NCBI RefSeq assembly: GCF_012726195.1
Contig: NZ_JAASAF010000005.1
Location: 124,001-188,000 of the forward strand
DNA length: 64,000 nt
Direction: 5' to 3'
Source: Rhodococcus sp. HNM0563
GTDB lineage: Bacteria > Actinomycetota > Actinomycetes > Mycobacteriales > Mycobacteriaceae
Below are positions 49,531 to 59,325 of this stretch, piece by piece. The position numbers and the translations under genes are program-made. Positions within the stretch are counted from its first letter, which is position 1. Each line of letters opens with the position of its first letter. The notes beneath the pieces were generated by a model. It was not told where the DNA came from. It did no database searches and was given only the letters and a program-made list of their open reading frames with translations.

Positions 49531-51642
49531 TTACTTCGGGCTCGCCAGCGCGAACGGCAGGACCCCGCCGGCTCCCGCCGCGATGAGGTGCCGCGCTGCC
49601 ATGGTCAAGGTCCACCCGGTATCGGTGACGGCGTCGACGAGGAGCACCGGTCCGTGATGTCCGTCGAGTTCCACCGGTTCCCACGCGTCGAGCAAGGAAG
49701 CGATCCGGTACGCCGAGTTCGCGGCGGTCACTGCCGGCGCGTCGGGTCGCCGCCGCAGGACACCCAGGTTCGTCAGGCGGCCCAGTCGAGCGAGGTGCCC
49801 GGCAAGTGACTCCACCAGGACCGGGTGGTCGGGCGACTCGAGTGCCATGACCGCGGTCGGCCGCTCGGCCCAGTCCCATGCCGCCAGCACGGCGACGGCG
49901 GCCTTCACGACGGATTCGGGCGCGTCCGCGTCGGGACCGTCCAGCAGTGTTCGCAAACGCGGACCCCATCCGAGATCGGACAGCCGGCCGAGTACGCGAC
50001 CAGGCTCCGGGCCGTCCGTGATCTTCCCGGACAGCTTGACTCCGAGTGTGGCCATGCCGGTGGGCCACTGTTTGCGTGGCGGGAGATCCACACCCGGGCG
50101 TTCGAGCCGGGCTCGGGTGCGCCGCACCTGTTCATCATCGACATCGACGCTCCACCGCACTCCTGTGCAGTTGTCGCACCGACCGCACCCGGGCATGTCA
50201 CGGCTCGACTCCGGGTCGTCCAGTTGGCGGCGCAGGTAGACCATGCGGCACCCCTCGGTCCGCTCGTATTCGAGCATCGCCTCCTGCTCGGCGGAGCGGG
50301 CTGCCTCGAGGCGGGCGTAGCGCTCCGCGTCGTAGTCCCACGATCGTCCGGTAGCGATCCAGCCTCCCTTGACGCGGCGAACGGCACCGTCGACATCGAG
50401 AACCTTCAGAACCATCTCGAGCCGGGACCGAGTCAGGTCGACTCGGGGCTCCAGTGCCTGCGTGGACAATGGGCGCTCGCTGTCCAGCGCGCCGATCACG
50501 CGGCGCACCAGCGACTCCTCGGGGAATGCGACGGACGCGAACCATTTCCATATCTGTCGGTCTTCACTGCCGGGTAGGAGTATCACGTCGGCGCGATCTG
50601 TGGAGCGGCCCGCGCGCCCGACCTGCTGGTAGTACGAGATCGGCGACGAGGGAGCACCGAGGTGCACTACGAACCCGAGGTCGGGTTTGTCGAAGCCCAT
50701 GCCGAGTGCTGAAGTCGCGACCAGTGCTTTGACACGGTTCGCGAGGAGATCGGCCTCGAGCTGTTCACGCTCGGCGGTGTCGGTCTGCCCGGTGTAAGCG
50801 GCCACCGCGTGACCGTGTTCGGCGAGCAGCGATGCCAGGTCGCGTGCTGCGGACACGGTCAGTGCGTAGACGATGCCCGAGCCGGGGAGCTCGTGGAGAT
50901 GTTGCGCAAGCCATGCGGCGCGCTGGGCCGGCTCCTCTATCCGCACCACCGACAAGTGCAGCGACGGCCGGTCGAGTCCGCCCCGCAGGACCAGCGTGTC
51001 GTCGCTTCCCGCACCCACACCCAATTGGGCGGCGACATCCGCAACTACCCGGTCGTTCGCGGTCGCGGTGGTCGCCAGGACCGGGATGCCGTCCCCGAGT
51101 TCGGCCACGAGTGTGCGGATACGCCGATAGTCGGGCCGGAAATCGTGACCCCAGTCCGACACGCAGTGCGCTTCGTCGACTACGACGAGCCCTGCGTCGC
51201 GTGCCAGCGCAGGCAGCACCTCGTCGCGGAAGTCCGGGTTGTTGAGCCGCTCGGGGCTGACGAGCAGAATGTCGACCTCGCTGTGCGCGATGCGCTGGTG
51301 AATCCCATCCCACTCGGTGATGTTCCCGGAGTTGATGGTCGCGGCCCGAACTCCTGCGCGTTCTGCTGCCTCGACCTGATTGCGCATCAACGCGAGCAGC
51401 GGGGAGACGATGACGGTGGGCCCGTGGCCGCGTGCGCGGAGAAGTTTGGCGGAGATGAAGTAAACCGCGGACTTGCCCCAGCCTGTGCGTTGTACCACGA
51501 GGGCACGGCGCCGGTGCACCACGAGCGCCTCGATCGCAGTCCACTGGTCCTCACGGAGAGTCGCGTGGGGCCCGGCCAGTTCGGTGAGCAGCCGTTCGGC
51601 CTCGTCGCGCAAATCGATCATCGGGGTGCTCATATGCCCCAT
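49531..51642 (-). CDS. RecQ-family helicase with C-terminal phosphoribosyltransferase-like domain
   Basis: This 703-residue protein has RecQ helicase motifs: I in QRTGWGKSAVYF, Ia, II in DEAHCVSDWGHDFRPDY, III in LATTATA, V in TSALGMGFDKPDLG and VI in YQQVGRAGR. A zinc-binding part with CGRCDNC and a winged-helix region follow. The last 45 residues contain VLLVDAVTDTGWT, the PRPP-binding motif of type I phosphoribosyltransferases. One of the two usual acidic residues is changed to Ala. No HRDC domain is present. The start may be ATG 51642 or 51633. Confidence 0.9.
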   Translation of the reverse strand: MGHMSTPMIDLRDEAERLLTELAGPHATLREDQWTAIEALVVHRRRALVVQRTGWGKSAVYFISAKLLRARGHGPTVIVSPLLALMRNQVEAAERAGVRAATINSGNITEWDGIHQRIAHSEVDILLVSPERLNNPDFRDEVLPALARDAGLVVVDEAHCVSDWGHDFRPDYRRIRTLVAELGDGIPVLATTATANDRVVADVAAQLGVGAGSDDTLVLRGGLDRPSLHLSVVRIEEPAQRAAWLAQHLHELPGSGIVYALTVSAARDLASLLAEHGHAVAAYTGQTDTAEREQLEADLLANRVKALVATSALGMGFDKPDLGFVVHLGAPSSPISYYQQVGRAGRSTDRADVILLPGSEDRQIWKWFASVAFPEESLVRRVIGALDSERPLSTQALEPRVDLTRSRLEMVLKVLDVDGAVRRVKGGWIATGRSWDYDAERYARLEAARSAEQEAMLEYERTEGCRMVYLRRQLDDPESSRDMPGCGRCDNCTGVRWSVDVDDEQVRRTRARLERPGVDLPPRKQWPTGMATLGVKLSGKITDGPEPGRVLGRLSDLGWGPRLRTLLDGPDADAPESVVKAAVAVLAAWDWAERPTAVMALESPDHPVLVESLAGHLARLGRLTNLGVLRRRPDAPAVTAANSAYRIASLLDAWEPVELDGHHGPVLLVDAVTDTGWTLTMAARHLIAAGAGGVLPFALASPK

Positions 51643-51757
51643 CGTGCACGAAAGCTCCGACGTCCACCCGTTGCGCGGTAGTCGCCGCGACGGCCTACTA
51701 TCTGTACGTTACGGTGGCCCGGCGCGGGTGGTGTGACGGACGGATCGTTACCGCCGC

Positions 51758-51763
51758 TAAACT
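51758..51763 (+). promoter_or_regulatory. -10 element of a leaderless promoter (CoA-transferase)
   Basis: TAAACT ends six bases before the ATG at 51770; TGACGG 18 bases further upstream could be the -35. No Shine-Dalgarno sequence is present. Confidence 0.6.
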
Positions 51764-51769
51764 GCCCGT

Positions 51770-53323
51770 ATGTCGATCAGCGCTGCCTCCGTTGCCCCCT
51801 CCTCGACTTCGGGACGGATCAGGAACCCGGAATTTCTCGCCAAGGTGGTCTCTGCGGAAGAGGCAGTCCGATACATCCACCCCGGCGACACCGTTGCGAT
51901 CAGCGGTTTCGCCAGTGCAGGTACCCCGAAGGCCGTAACGCCGGCCCTGGCCGAGCGGATCCGCCGAGCTCGTGCAGCCGGCGATGAATTCGCCATCGGC
52001 CTGCTGACCGGTGCCTCGGTGTCGACCGAGACCGAACGTCTGCTCGCCGAGACCGAGGGTGTCGCGCTGCGGATGCCCTACCAGTCCGAGGCCACCGCGC
52101 GTGCCTCCATCAATGCCGGCCGTATGGACTACGTCGACATCCACCTGTCGCACGTTGCACAGCAGGTCTGGGAGGGCTACTACGGCACGATCGACGTTGC
52201 GGTTGTGGAGATCGCCGGCATCACCGAATCGGGTGAGTTGATCGCGGCGACCTCCGTCGGCAACAGCAAGACCTGGCTCGATATGGCCGACCGGATCGTG
52301 CTCGAAGTCAACTCGTGGATCCCCGAGGGGCTCACGGGCTGCCACGACATCTATTACGGCACCGCGCTGCCACCGCACCGTAGGCCGATCCTCCTCACCG
52401 ATGTGGACGACCGGATCGGACAGCCCCACTTCACGGTCGACCCCGAGCGCGTCGTCGCGGTGGTGGAAACCCACAAACCTGACAGCCCGAGCAAGCTGAC
52501 CCCGCAGGACGACACCAGCGAAGCGATCGCGATGCACGTTCTCGATTTCTTCGGCCACGAGGTGTCGGCGGGCCGTCTCCCGGCCGACACCCTGCTTCCA
52601 CTGCAGGCGGGTATCGGCAATGTCGCCAATGCGGTTCTCGCCGGTCTGTCCCGCGGTCCGTACCGGGGGTTGACCTGCTATTCCGAGGTCATCCAGGACG
52701 GCATGCTGCAGCTGATCGAGGACGGCACAGTACGATTCGCCTCCGCAACTGCGTTGGCGCTGTCGGAGAGCGGCCTCGACGAATTGATGAAGAACATCGA
52801 TTTCTACCGCGGCCGCATCATGCTTCGGCCCCAGGAGATCAGTAACCACCCGGAGATCGTGCGACGGCTCGGCATCATCGGCATGAACGGAATGCTCGAG
52901 GCCGACATCTACGGCAACGTCAATTCCACCCATGTAATGGGCACGCGGATGATGAACGGGATCGGCGGTTCCGGCGACTTCGCCCGCAACGGCTACCTGT
53001 CGATGTTCCTCAGTCCGTCCACGGCACGAGACGGCGCTATCTCCTCGATCGTGCCGATGGTGTCCCATGTCGATCACACCGAGCACGACGTGCAGGTGCT
53101 CGTCACCGAGCAGGGCCTTGCAGACCTGCGAGGCTTGTCGCCACGACGACGTTCACGGGTTGTCATCGACAAATGTGCACATCCCGACTATCGCGCGGAG
53201 CTGACCGACTACGTCGACCGTGCCGAAGCGGGCGAGACCGCGGGCCATACACCGCACCTGCTCGGCGAGGCGTTCGGCTTCCACCAGCGATACGAGCAGA
53301 CCGGATCGATGCACTCGCGTTGA
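51770..53323 (+). CDS. Acetyl-CoA hydrolase / succinyl-CoA:acetate CoA-transferase
   Basis: This 517-residue class I CoA-transferase moves CoA between acetate, succinate and similar acids, or hydrolyses acetyl-CoA. The catalytic glutamate lies in YSEVIQDGML, preceded by LQAGIGNVANAVLAGL; NGIGGSGDFARNGYLS near the end is typical of the SCACT/ACH1 group. The length is normal. It is monocistronic with a leaderless-type promoter. It could feed acetate into the TCA cycle or balance CoA pools. Confidence 0.92.
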   Translation: MSISAASVAPSSTSGRIRNPEFLAKVVSAEEAVRYIHPGDTVAISGFASAGTPKAVTPALAERIRRARAAGDEFAIGLLTGASVSTETERLLAETEGVALRMPYQSEATARASINAGRMDYVDIHLSHVAQQVWEGYYGTIDVAVVEIAGITESGELIAATSVGNSKTWLDMADRIVLEVNSWIPEGLTGCHDIYYGTALPPHRRPILLTDVDDRIGQPHFTVDPERVVAVVETHKPDSPSKLTPQDDTSEAIAMHVLDFFGHEVSAGRLPADTLLPLQAGIGNVANAVLAGLSRGPYRGLTCYSEVIQDGMLQLIEDGTVRFASATALALSESGLDELMKNIDFYRGRIMLRPQEISNHPEIVRRLGIIGMNGMLEADIYGNVNSTHVMGTRMMNGIGGSGDFARNGYLSMFLSPSTARDGAISSIVPMVSHVDHTEHDVQVLVTEQGLADLRGLSPRRRSRVVIDKCAHPDYRAELTDYVDRAEAGETAGHTPHLLGEAFGFHQRYEQTGSMHSR

Positions 53324-53333
53324 GCTCGCCGAG

Positions 53334-53954
53334 TCAGGGGCCTTCCACCGGTGCCGGGTCGATTTCGTGCTGTGGCAGGACATCGATCACTGCGGCCGAG
53401 ATGTCTTGCAGGGGAGTCGGTCCCGAGCCGTTCGGCACTGTCAGTGCAACGTAGACCGGACGGTCCACCGCGTACCACGTGCTGGCGTCGATGCCCTGCT
53501 CGGCGCCCGACACCTCGAACCACTGGACCCCGTCGATGACCTGCAACGCAGCTGCCTGATCGAACTCGGCGGGTCGTTCGAGACCGCACCTCAGAACCAC
53601 CTCCGACGCATCGGGCGCCTGCCATGCTGCGGCCCCGACCGGCGCGGGATCGGCCAGCTCGGCGCGGGCGAATTCCCCCATGCTCTCGGGAACTGCGGCG
53701 AGCAGGTCGGTGCACGAGATCGACTCTGCTTCTGGTGCAGGCACCGGTCCCAGTCCCACCGGACTGGTCACGGGATCCCGCGACACCATGATGGCAGCCA
53801 CGACGACCCCCGTGAGCAGCGCGACGGGAAGCGCGACCGCGGTGGCGATAGTGGCGGGGCTACGCCGGTGCTCGTCCGCGGCCTGAGTGGTATCGGGGGT
53901 CTCGGCGGAATCGGGCGCGGTCGGATCGGGTTCGGGCGCGGAGTTGTCGTTCAT
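53334..53954 (-). CDS. DUF3515 membrane-anchored protein
   Basis: This 206-residue protein has an acidic disordered N-terminus and one transmembrane helix (TIATAVALPVALLTGVVVAAIMV). An outside domain of about 145 residues follows, with two conserved cysteines in SCTDLLAAVP and VLRCGLERP. This matches DUF3515, which in mycobacteria is also divergent from thiL (Rv2980/Rv2977c region). Function is unknown. GGGAAA precedes the ATG. Confidence 0.87.
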   Translation of the reverse strand: MNDNSAPEPDPTAPDSAETPDTTQAADEHRRSPATIATAVALPVALLTGVVVAAIMVSRDPVTSPVGLGPVPAPEAESISCTDLLAAVPESMGEFARAELADPAPVGAAAWQAPDASEVVLRCGLERPAEFDQAAALQVIDGVQWFEVSGAEQGIDASTWYAVDRPVYVALTVPNGSGPTPLQDISAAVIDVLPQHEIDPAPVEGP

Positions 53955-54065
53955 GTGTTTCCCGGAATCGGAGAGTGAGCGGGTAGGAAGGTAGCGTTTG
54001 ACGACGCTAGCAGGGCTTGTGCTCCGTCCGAACTACAGCCGATCGAGAAAGAGGCGCCAATCACC

Positions 54066-55061
54066 GTGTCGGATCCGCTCGGTTCATCCAGCAGCCCCCG
54101 CCGAGAACCCACCGTCGCCGAGGTGGGGGAGTTCCCCACGATCGTCCGCGCGACCGCCGGGCGACAACAGCCCGAGACGACGCTGGTGGGGCCGGGGCAC
54201 GACGCTGCGATCGTCGCGGCGGGCGATGGCCGCGTAGCAGTCTCCACCGACATGCTCGTCGAAGGTCGCCACTTCCGCTTCGACTGGTCGTCGCCGCGGG
54301 ACATCGGACGCAAGGCGGTGGCCCAGAACGGGGCGGACGTCGCCGCGATGGGAGCACGTCCCACCGCATTCCTCGTGGGTCTCGGCTGCCCGCCCGACAC
54401 CCCGGTCTCGATACTCGACGAGATCTCCGCGGGTATCGGTGAAGCTGCCGAAGCGATCGGCGCAGGCGTGGTCGGCGGGGATCTCGTGCAGGCCGGACAG
54501 GTGGTTGTCTCAGTTACCGTCCTCGGAGACCTGCAGGGGCGCGCACCGTTGCTGCGCTCCGAAGCGCTCGCCGGCGACATCGTTGCACTCGCAGGCACCG
54601 TCGGGGCATCCGCAGCGGGTCTGGCTCTGCTCGAGGCGAAGCACACCGGATTCGCCGATCTCATCGACGCCCACCGGGTTCCGACACCGCCCTACGAGGC
54701 CGGCGTCAGCGCGGTACTGGCCGGGGCTCGTGCAGGCACCGACATCTCCGACGGCCTGCTCGCCGATCTCGGGCACATCGCGGTCGCGTCCGGTGTCGCG
54801 ATCACCGTCGAACAGCACACCCTCGAACCCCCAGCACGCCTGAGGGCCGCGGCACACGAGCTCGGAGCCGACCCGTGGAACTGGGTCTTCACCGGCGGGG
54901 AAGACCACGCCCTGGCCGCGTGCTTCCCCCCGGGGGTGGATCTGCCGGACGGATGGCGGCGGATCGGCCGTGTGCACGACGGCAGTGGGGTGACGGTCGA
55001 CGGCCGGAAGTGGGGCGCCCGGGGCGGGTGGGAAAGTTTCGGGCCGGTGAACTCGAGATAG
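54066..55061 (+). CDS. thiL: Thiamine-monophosphate kinase
   Basis: This 331-residue enzyme phosphorylates thiamine phosphate to the diphosphate cofactor. Visible family segments are VGPGHDAAIV, STDMLVEGRHFRFDW, GRKAVAQNGADVAAMGA and GTDISDGLLADLGHIA, then FTGGEDHALAACF. The GTG at 54066 is used. The gene opens a conserved run with the gamma-carbonic anhydrase and ung that follow closely on the same strand. Confidence 0.95.
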   Translation: MSDPLGSSSSPRREPTVAEVGEFPTIVRATAGRQQPETTLVGPGHDAAIVAAGDGRVAVSTDMLVEGRHFRFDWSSPRDIGRKAVAQNGADVAAMGARPTAFLVGLGCPPDTPVSILDEISAGIGEAAEAIGAGVVGGDLVQAGQVVVSVTVLGDLQGRAPLLRSEALAGDIVALAGTVGASAAGLALLEAKHTGFADLIDAHRVPTPPYEAGVSAVLAGARAGTDISDGLLADLGHIAVASGVAITVEQHTLEPPARLRAAAHELGADPWNWVFTGGEDHALAACFPPGVDLPDGWRRIGRVHDGSGVTVDGRKWGARGGWESFGPVNSR

Positions 55062-55070
55062 GTTTTTCCC

Positions 55071-55592
55071 ATGGCTGTTTACGCGCTCGGCGACCGCATT
55101 CCCGACATTCACCCCACTGCATACGTACACCCCGATGCGGTGGTCATCGGCAACGTCACCCTCGGCGCTCATGCCTCGGTGTGGCCGACCGCGGTGCTGC
55201 GGGCCGATTACGGCCGGATCGTCGTCGGCGATGAGACCAACATCCAGGACGGCACGATCATCCACTGCACCGCCATCGACGACACGATCCTCGGCGCACG
55301 ATGCGTGGTCGGGCACAACACACACATCGAGGGCGCCACGATCGGTGACGGCGCCCTGATCGGCTCGGGTTCGCTCGTGCTCAACGGGTCGACGATCGGC
55401 GAGGGCGCACAGGTTGCGGCAGGTGCCCTCATCCCGCCGCGCTTCGAACTGCCGGCGCGTCGGATGGCGATGGGAATCCCCGCGAAGATTCGTGAAGGAT
55501 TCGAGTTACCCGAAGGCCACTTCGATGCGAACGCGAAGATGTATGCCGCGAACGCGGACTACTACCGCACCGCCCTGCGTCGAATCGACTGA
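55071..55592 (+). CDS. Gamma-carbonic anhydrase-like hexapeptide protein
   Basis: This 173-residue left-handed beta-helix protein has many hexapeptide repeats. The metal histidines are in IIHCTAI and [10 protein letters not shown], as in gamma-carbonic anhydrases and the YrdA/PaaY group. The final 25 residues are helical. It lies nine bases after thiL. Activity as carbonic anhydrase or as a CoA thioesterase (PaaY) cannot be told apart by sequence reading. Confidence 0.88.
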   Translation: MAVYALGDRIPDIHPTAYVHPDAVVIGNVTLGAHASVWPTAVLRADYGRIVVGDETNIQDGTIIHCTAIDDTILGARCVVGHNTHIEGATIGDGALIGSGSLVLNGSTIGEGAQVAAGALIPPRFELPARRMAMGIPAKIREGFELPEGHFDANAKMYAANADYYRTALRRID

Positions 55593-55621
55593 CCGGACCG
55601 TATGACAGAGGAGTTCCTGAC

Positions 55622-56320
55622 GTGAGCAAACAGACTACAGAGCGGGCGGCGAAGCCTCTGTCGGAGATCGTCGACCCGGGCTGGGCGCAAGCCCTCGCAC
55701 CCGTCGCCGAAGACATCACCGCGATGGGCACCTTCCTCAGGGCGGAGATCGCAGCCGGACGCAGGTACCTTCCCGCCGGTGAGAACGTGCTGCGCGCGTT
55801 CACCCACCCGTTCGACGGCGTGCGGGTGCTGATCGTCGGGCAGGACCCGTACCCGACGCCCGGCCACGCGGTCGGATTGAGCTTCTCTGTGGCCCCGGAT
55901 GTGCGGCCAATTCCGCGTAGCCTCGCCAACATCTACCGCGAGTACGGCGAAGACCTCGGATTGCCGCAGCCCACCAACGGTGACCTCACGCCCTGGTCGG
56001 AACAGGGCGTGCTGTTGTTGAACAGAGTGCTCACCGTGCAACCGGGTGAGCCCGCATCACACCGGCGTAAAGGGTGGGAGAGCGTTACCGAACAGGCGAT
56101 CCGAGCGCTCGTCGCACGGGATGCCCCTCTCGTCGCGATTCTGTGGGGCCGCGACGCAGCCACCCTCCGCCCACTTCTCGGCGGGGTCCCGACCGTCGAG
56201 TCTGCGCACCCATCGCCGTTGTCGGCGTCCCGAGGATTCTTCGGGTCGAAGCCCTTCAGTCGCGCGAACGCGCTGCTGGTGGAGCAGGGTGGCGAGCCGG
56301 TGGACTGGCGTCTGCCCTAG
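55622..56320 (+). CDS. ung: Uracil-DNA glycosylase
   Basis: This 232-residue family 1 enzyme removes uracil from DNA. The catalytic water-activating loop is [17 protein letters not shown], and the minor-groove loop is [13 protein letters not shown] with the essential histidine. The GTG at 55622 is the likely start. It lies in the order thiL-gammaCA-ung, similar to mycobacteria. Confidence 0.97.
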   Translation: MSKQTTERAAKPLSEIVDPGWAQALAPVAEDITAMGTFLRAEIAAGRRYLPAGENVLRAFTHPFDGVRVLIVGQDPYPTPGHAVGLSFSVAPDVRPIPRSLANIYREYGEDLGLPQPTNGDLTPWSEQGVLLLNRVLTVQPGEPASHRRKGWESVTEQAIRALVARDAPLVAILWGRDAATLRPLLGGVPTVESAHPSPLSASRGFFGSKPFSRANALLVEQGGEPVDWRLP

Positions 56321-56338
56321 CCGACCGGCTCGCGACGA

Positions 56339-57139
56339 TCACTGCTGTGCGGCGTTGGCGCCGAGCGACCAATCGGGGCGGCGCTTCTCGACGAATGCGT
56401 CCACACCTTCGATGCCTGTGGGGGTTGTCGATGCTGCGGAGATCGACGCGGCCTCGGCGTCCATCTGTTCGGACAGCGACCGGTGAACGGACTCGTTCAC
56501 CAGACGGTGGATTCCCGCGTAGGCCGCCGTCGGGCCGTGTGCGAGCGTGCGCGCGATCCGCAGGGCTTCTCCCTGGATCTCGTCGTCGCCCACGATGCGG
56601 CTGAGCAATCCCAGCCGGACTCCTTCCTCGGCGCTGATGACAGCGTCCGTGAGGATGAGTTCACGCGCGCGGGCGAGGCCCACCACGCGCGGCAGAGTCC
56701 ACGACATGCCGCCGTCCGGGGTGAACCCGATCGACGGGTAGGCGGCCCGCAGCTTGGTTCCGGGACCTGCGAACGCGATGTCTGCGTGCAGCACGATGCT
56801 CATGCCCGCGCCCGCAGCCCAGCCGTGCACTGCAGCGACGACAGGAACTGCGATGGCGTCGAGTGCGCGAATGAAGTCGTGGAACAGGTTCGCGATGTCG
56901 AACAGGTGGGCGCTGCGGTCTTCCGCCGCAGCGAAGCCGCGGACGTTTCCACCCGCGCAGAAGTTCGCGCCCTCGCCGACGAGCAGGACTGCACCGATCT
57001 CGGGACCGGCCGAACGCAGGGCGTCGATGCCCTGTCGCATGCCTTCGGGGGACAACGACGTGCCGTGTTCGGCGGTGGCCACGGCGATCCGCAGCACACC
57101 GTCCTCCACGCGTACGAGGGACTGTTGGTTATCGGTCAC
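56339..57139 (-). CDS. Enoyl-CoA hydratase/isomerase family protein
   Basis: This 266-residue crotonase-fold protein has the oxyanion segment NFCAGGNVRGF and HGWAAGAGMSIVLHADIAFAG. At the usual second catalytic Glu position it shows GFTPDGGMSW: Asp replaces the hydratase glutamate, so it may be an isomerase or another crotonase-type enzyme. It is transcribed toward ung. A strong hairpin separates it from rpmB on the same strand. Confidence 0.87.
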   Translation of the reverse strand: MTDNQQSLVRVEDGVLRIAVATAEHGTSLSPEGMRQGIDALRSAGPEIGAVLLVGEGANFCAGGNVRGFAAAEDRSAHLFDIANLFHDFIRALDAIAVPVVAAVHGWAAGAGMSIVLHADIAFAGPGTKLRAAYPSIGFTPDGGMSWTLPRVVGLARARELILTDAVISAEEGVRLGLLSRIVGDDEIQGEALRIARTLAHGPTAAYAGIHRLVNESVHRSLSEQMDAEAASISAASTTPTGIEGVDAFVEKRRPDWSLGANAAQQ

Positions 57140-57170
57140 TGTCGCACCATATCGGTATCGGTGGCCGAAC

Positions 57171-57211
57171 GATCAAGGCCCCCGGTGCATTACGCACCGG
57201 GGGCCTTGATC
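57171..57211 (-). terminator. Perfect 18-bp hairpin after rpmB
   Basis: Bases 57171-57188 and 57194-57211 are exact complements around a five-base loop. The stem core is CCCCCGGTGC. It ends the leftward rpmB transcript just before the crotonase-type gene. Confidence 0.85.
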
Positions 57212-57227
57212 TACATCTCGACCGGGA

Positions 57228-57419
57228 TCAGCCGCGAGCAACCTTTCCTGCCTTCAGGCAGGAGGTGCACACGTTCATCTTGCGGGTGTTGCCCGGTGCA
57301 ACCTGAGCGCGAACGCTCTGGATGTTCGGGTTCCAGCGACGATTGGTACGCCGGTGCGAGTGCGAGACCGACTTCCCGAAGCCGGGGCCCTTGGCGCATA
57401 CGTCGCAGACGGCAGCCAT
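57228..57419 (-). CDS. rpmB: 50S ribosomal protein L28 (zinc-type)
   Basis: This 63-residue L28 has the zinc-binding pairs CDVC near the N-terminus and CTSC near the C-terminus, so it is the C+ form. [16 protein letters not shown] is the family core. Mycobacteria often keep a second, zinc-free copy for zinc limitation; none is visible here. It is divergent from the DAK2 gene. Confidence 0.97.
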   Translation of the reverse strand: MAAVCDVCAKGPGFGKSVSHSHRRTNRRWNPNIQSVRAQVAPGNTRKMNVCTSCLKAGKVARG

Positions 57420-57610
57420 GTCGCGAACTCCTTGTGTCTAGTGGATATCTTCTGTCTGTGCATGCTTGAGACACGGGGAGCGTAGTCACCCGTGTCAGGC
57501 AACCGGACCAGCTTAGCCAACCGGACGGCCTAAGACCAAACCGGACACGTGAACGGGGCGCGGCTAGTCTTTCCACGAGTGTACGACGGCACGGGAAAGG
57601 GGTTGATTCG

Positions 57611-59281
57611 GTGCTCGAAGGCGGTGAGGGCGTCGACGGTCGAGCACTGCGTCGTTGGGTCGAGTTGGCGTTGGCCACCCTCGACGAACGGTGCCACGAG
57701 ATCAACACCCTCAATGTCTTCCCGGTCCCGGATGGAGACACCGGGACCAACCTCCTCGCCACGCTGCGCGCCGGTGCCGACGAACTCGGCGGACCCGTCG
57801 ACGGTGCACTCTCGGTCGGAGCGGTCGCCGAAGCACTGGCCCGCGGTGCGTTCGTCGGAGCTCGCGGCAACTCCGGGGTGATTCTTGCGCAGGGACTGCG
57901 CGGCGTCGCGGACTCGATCGCGGGACTGACCGCCGTCGACGGTCGCGACTTCGCGCGTGCCCTGGACCGGGCCGCCACGACCGTGACCGATGCCCTGAGC
58001 ACCCCCGCGGAGGGCACGGTCGTCACGGTGCTGCGCGCGGCCGCGGACGGAGCGGGACGCGCGGTGATCGACACGAAATCGTTGCGGGGCGCTGTCGGGG
58101 CCGCCGCCGACGCCGCGGCGACCGCGCTCGAGGTCACACCGGAACAGCTCGAGGTCCTTGCCGCGGCCGGAGTCGTCGACGCCGGCGGTCTCGGTCTGCT
58201 GATCCTGCTCGACTGCCTGGTCGAAATCGTGTCCGGCCGGCGCCCCGACCGTCACCTGCGCCTCACCAGCTCGCCCGTCGCCGACACCGGTGGGCCGGAC
58301 ATCCCGGATCGCGACGCTGCCGAACGGGATGGCGAGACTCAGGACTACGAGGTCATGTACATCGTCGACGGGTCCGATCGCGCGCGGATCGCGGTGCTCC
58401 GGGCCCGGCTCGACGAACTGGGCGACTCGGTTGCGATCGTGGGGGACGGTTCGGCAGGATGGTCGGTCCACGTGCACTGCTGCGACGCCGGTGCTGCGAT
58501 CGAGGCGGGAGTTGCGGCGGGCAGGCTGCGCCGCATCTCGATCACCTGCTTCACGCTGCAAGCAGACCGACTCGGGCAGTGCGCACCGAGTGCCCCGAGT
58601 GCACCGAGTTCCCCGAGGTCCACGTCCGGCCGCGCGGTCCTCGCGATTGCCTCGGGTGACGGCGCGGAGGGATTGTTCGACGCCGAGGGCGCTACCGTCC
58701 TCTCCGCAGAGACAGCCGTCGACCCCCGTCTGCTGCTCGACGCGATCCGCTCGTTGCCGAGCTCGGACGTCCTCGTCCTTCCCAACGGCTGGGTGTCGGA
58801 GCAGGACGTCGTCGCAGTGGGTGCGCAGGCCCGAGACGGTCGACGCGAGGTGATGTTCCTGCCGTGTTCCTCGATGGTCCAGGGACTGGCGTCCCTCGCA
58901 GTGCACGACGCGCGGCGCGCGACCGTCGATGACGCGTTCGCGATGTCGGAAGCGGCGGCCGCGACCCGCTGGGGATCATTGCGGTACGCGACCGAACGTG
59001 CCTTGACCTGGGTCGGGACGTGTCAACCGGGAGACAGTCTCGGGCTCGCGGGACGAGATGTCGTAGTCATCGAGCATGATCTTGTGGCAGCGGGTGTGTC
59101 GCTGCTCGACAAGATCCTCGCCGCGGGTGGTGAGCTCGTGACGATGCTCGTCGGGGACGGCGCCCCCGACGGTCTCGCCGAACAACTGACCCGCCACCTC
59201 GACGACCGCCACCCGGAACTGGAGGTCGTGGTGTACCAGGGGGGACAGCGCAGCGACCTGCTGCAGCTCGGCGTCGAGTAA
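57611..59281 (+). CDS. DAK2/DegV-type fatty-acid kinase-like protein (FakA-like)
   Basis: This 556-residue protein starts with a DAK2 domain: NTLNVFPVPDGDTGTNLL gives the nucleotide/metal-binding motif, and GARGNSGVILAQGLRG follows. The DUF1949/FakA middle and C-terminal domains come after residue about 240. The layout fits FakA, the kinase that phosphorylates fatty acids held by a DegV-type FakB, and the mycobacterial Rv2974c. A low-complexity Ala-Pro-Ser linker (APSAPSAPSSP) near residue 335 is unusual. GTG start; recG follows after 44 bp. Confidence 0.88.
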   Translation: MLEGGEGVDGRALRRWVELALATLDERCHEINTLNVFPVPDGDTGTNLLATLRAGADELGGPVDGALSVGAVAEALARGAFVGARGNSGVILAQGLRGVADSIAGLTAVDGRDFARALDRAATTVTDALSTPAEGTVVTVLRAAADGAGRAVIDTKSLRGAVGAAADAAATALEVTPEQLEVLAAAGVVDAGGLGLLILLDCLVEIVSGRRPDRHLRLTSSPVADTGGPDIPDRDAAERDGETQDYEVMYIVDGSDRARIAVLRARLDELGDSVAIVGDGSAGWSVHVHCCDAGAAIEAGVAAGRLRRISITCFTLQADRLGQCAPSAPSAPSSPRSTSGRAVLAIASGDGAEGLFDAEGATVLSAETAVDPRLLLDAIRSLPSSDVLVLPNGWVSEQDVVAVGAQARDGRREVMFLPCSSMVQGLASLAVHDARRATVDDAFAMSEAAAATRWGSLRYATERALTWVGTCQPGDSLGLAGRDVVVIEHDLVAAGVSLLDKILAAGGELVTMLVGDGAPDGLAEQLTRHLDDRHPELEVVVYQGGQRSDLLQLGVE

Positions 59282-59325
59282 CCGGCGACCTCGGATGGTC
59301 ACCGCACGGAACGGAAGGGACGGTA

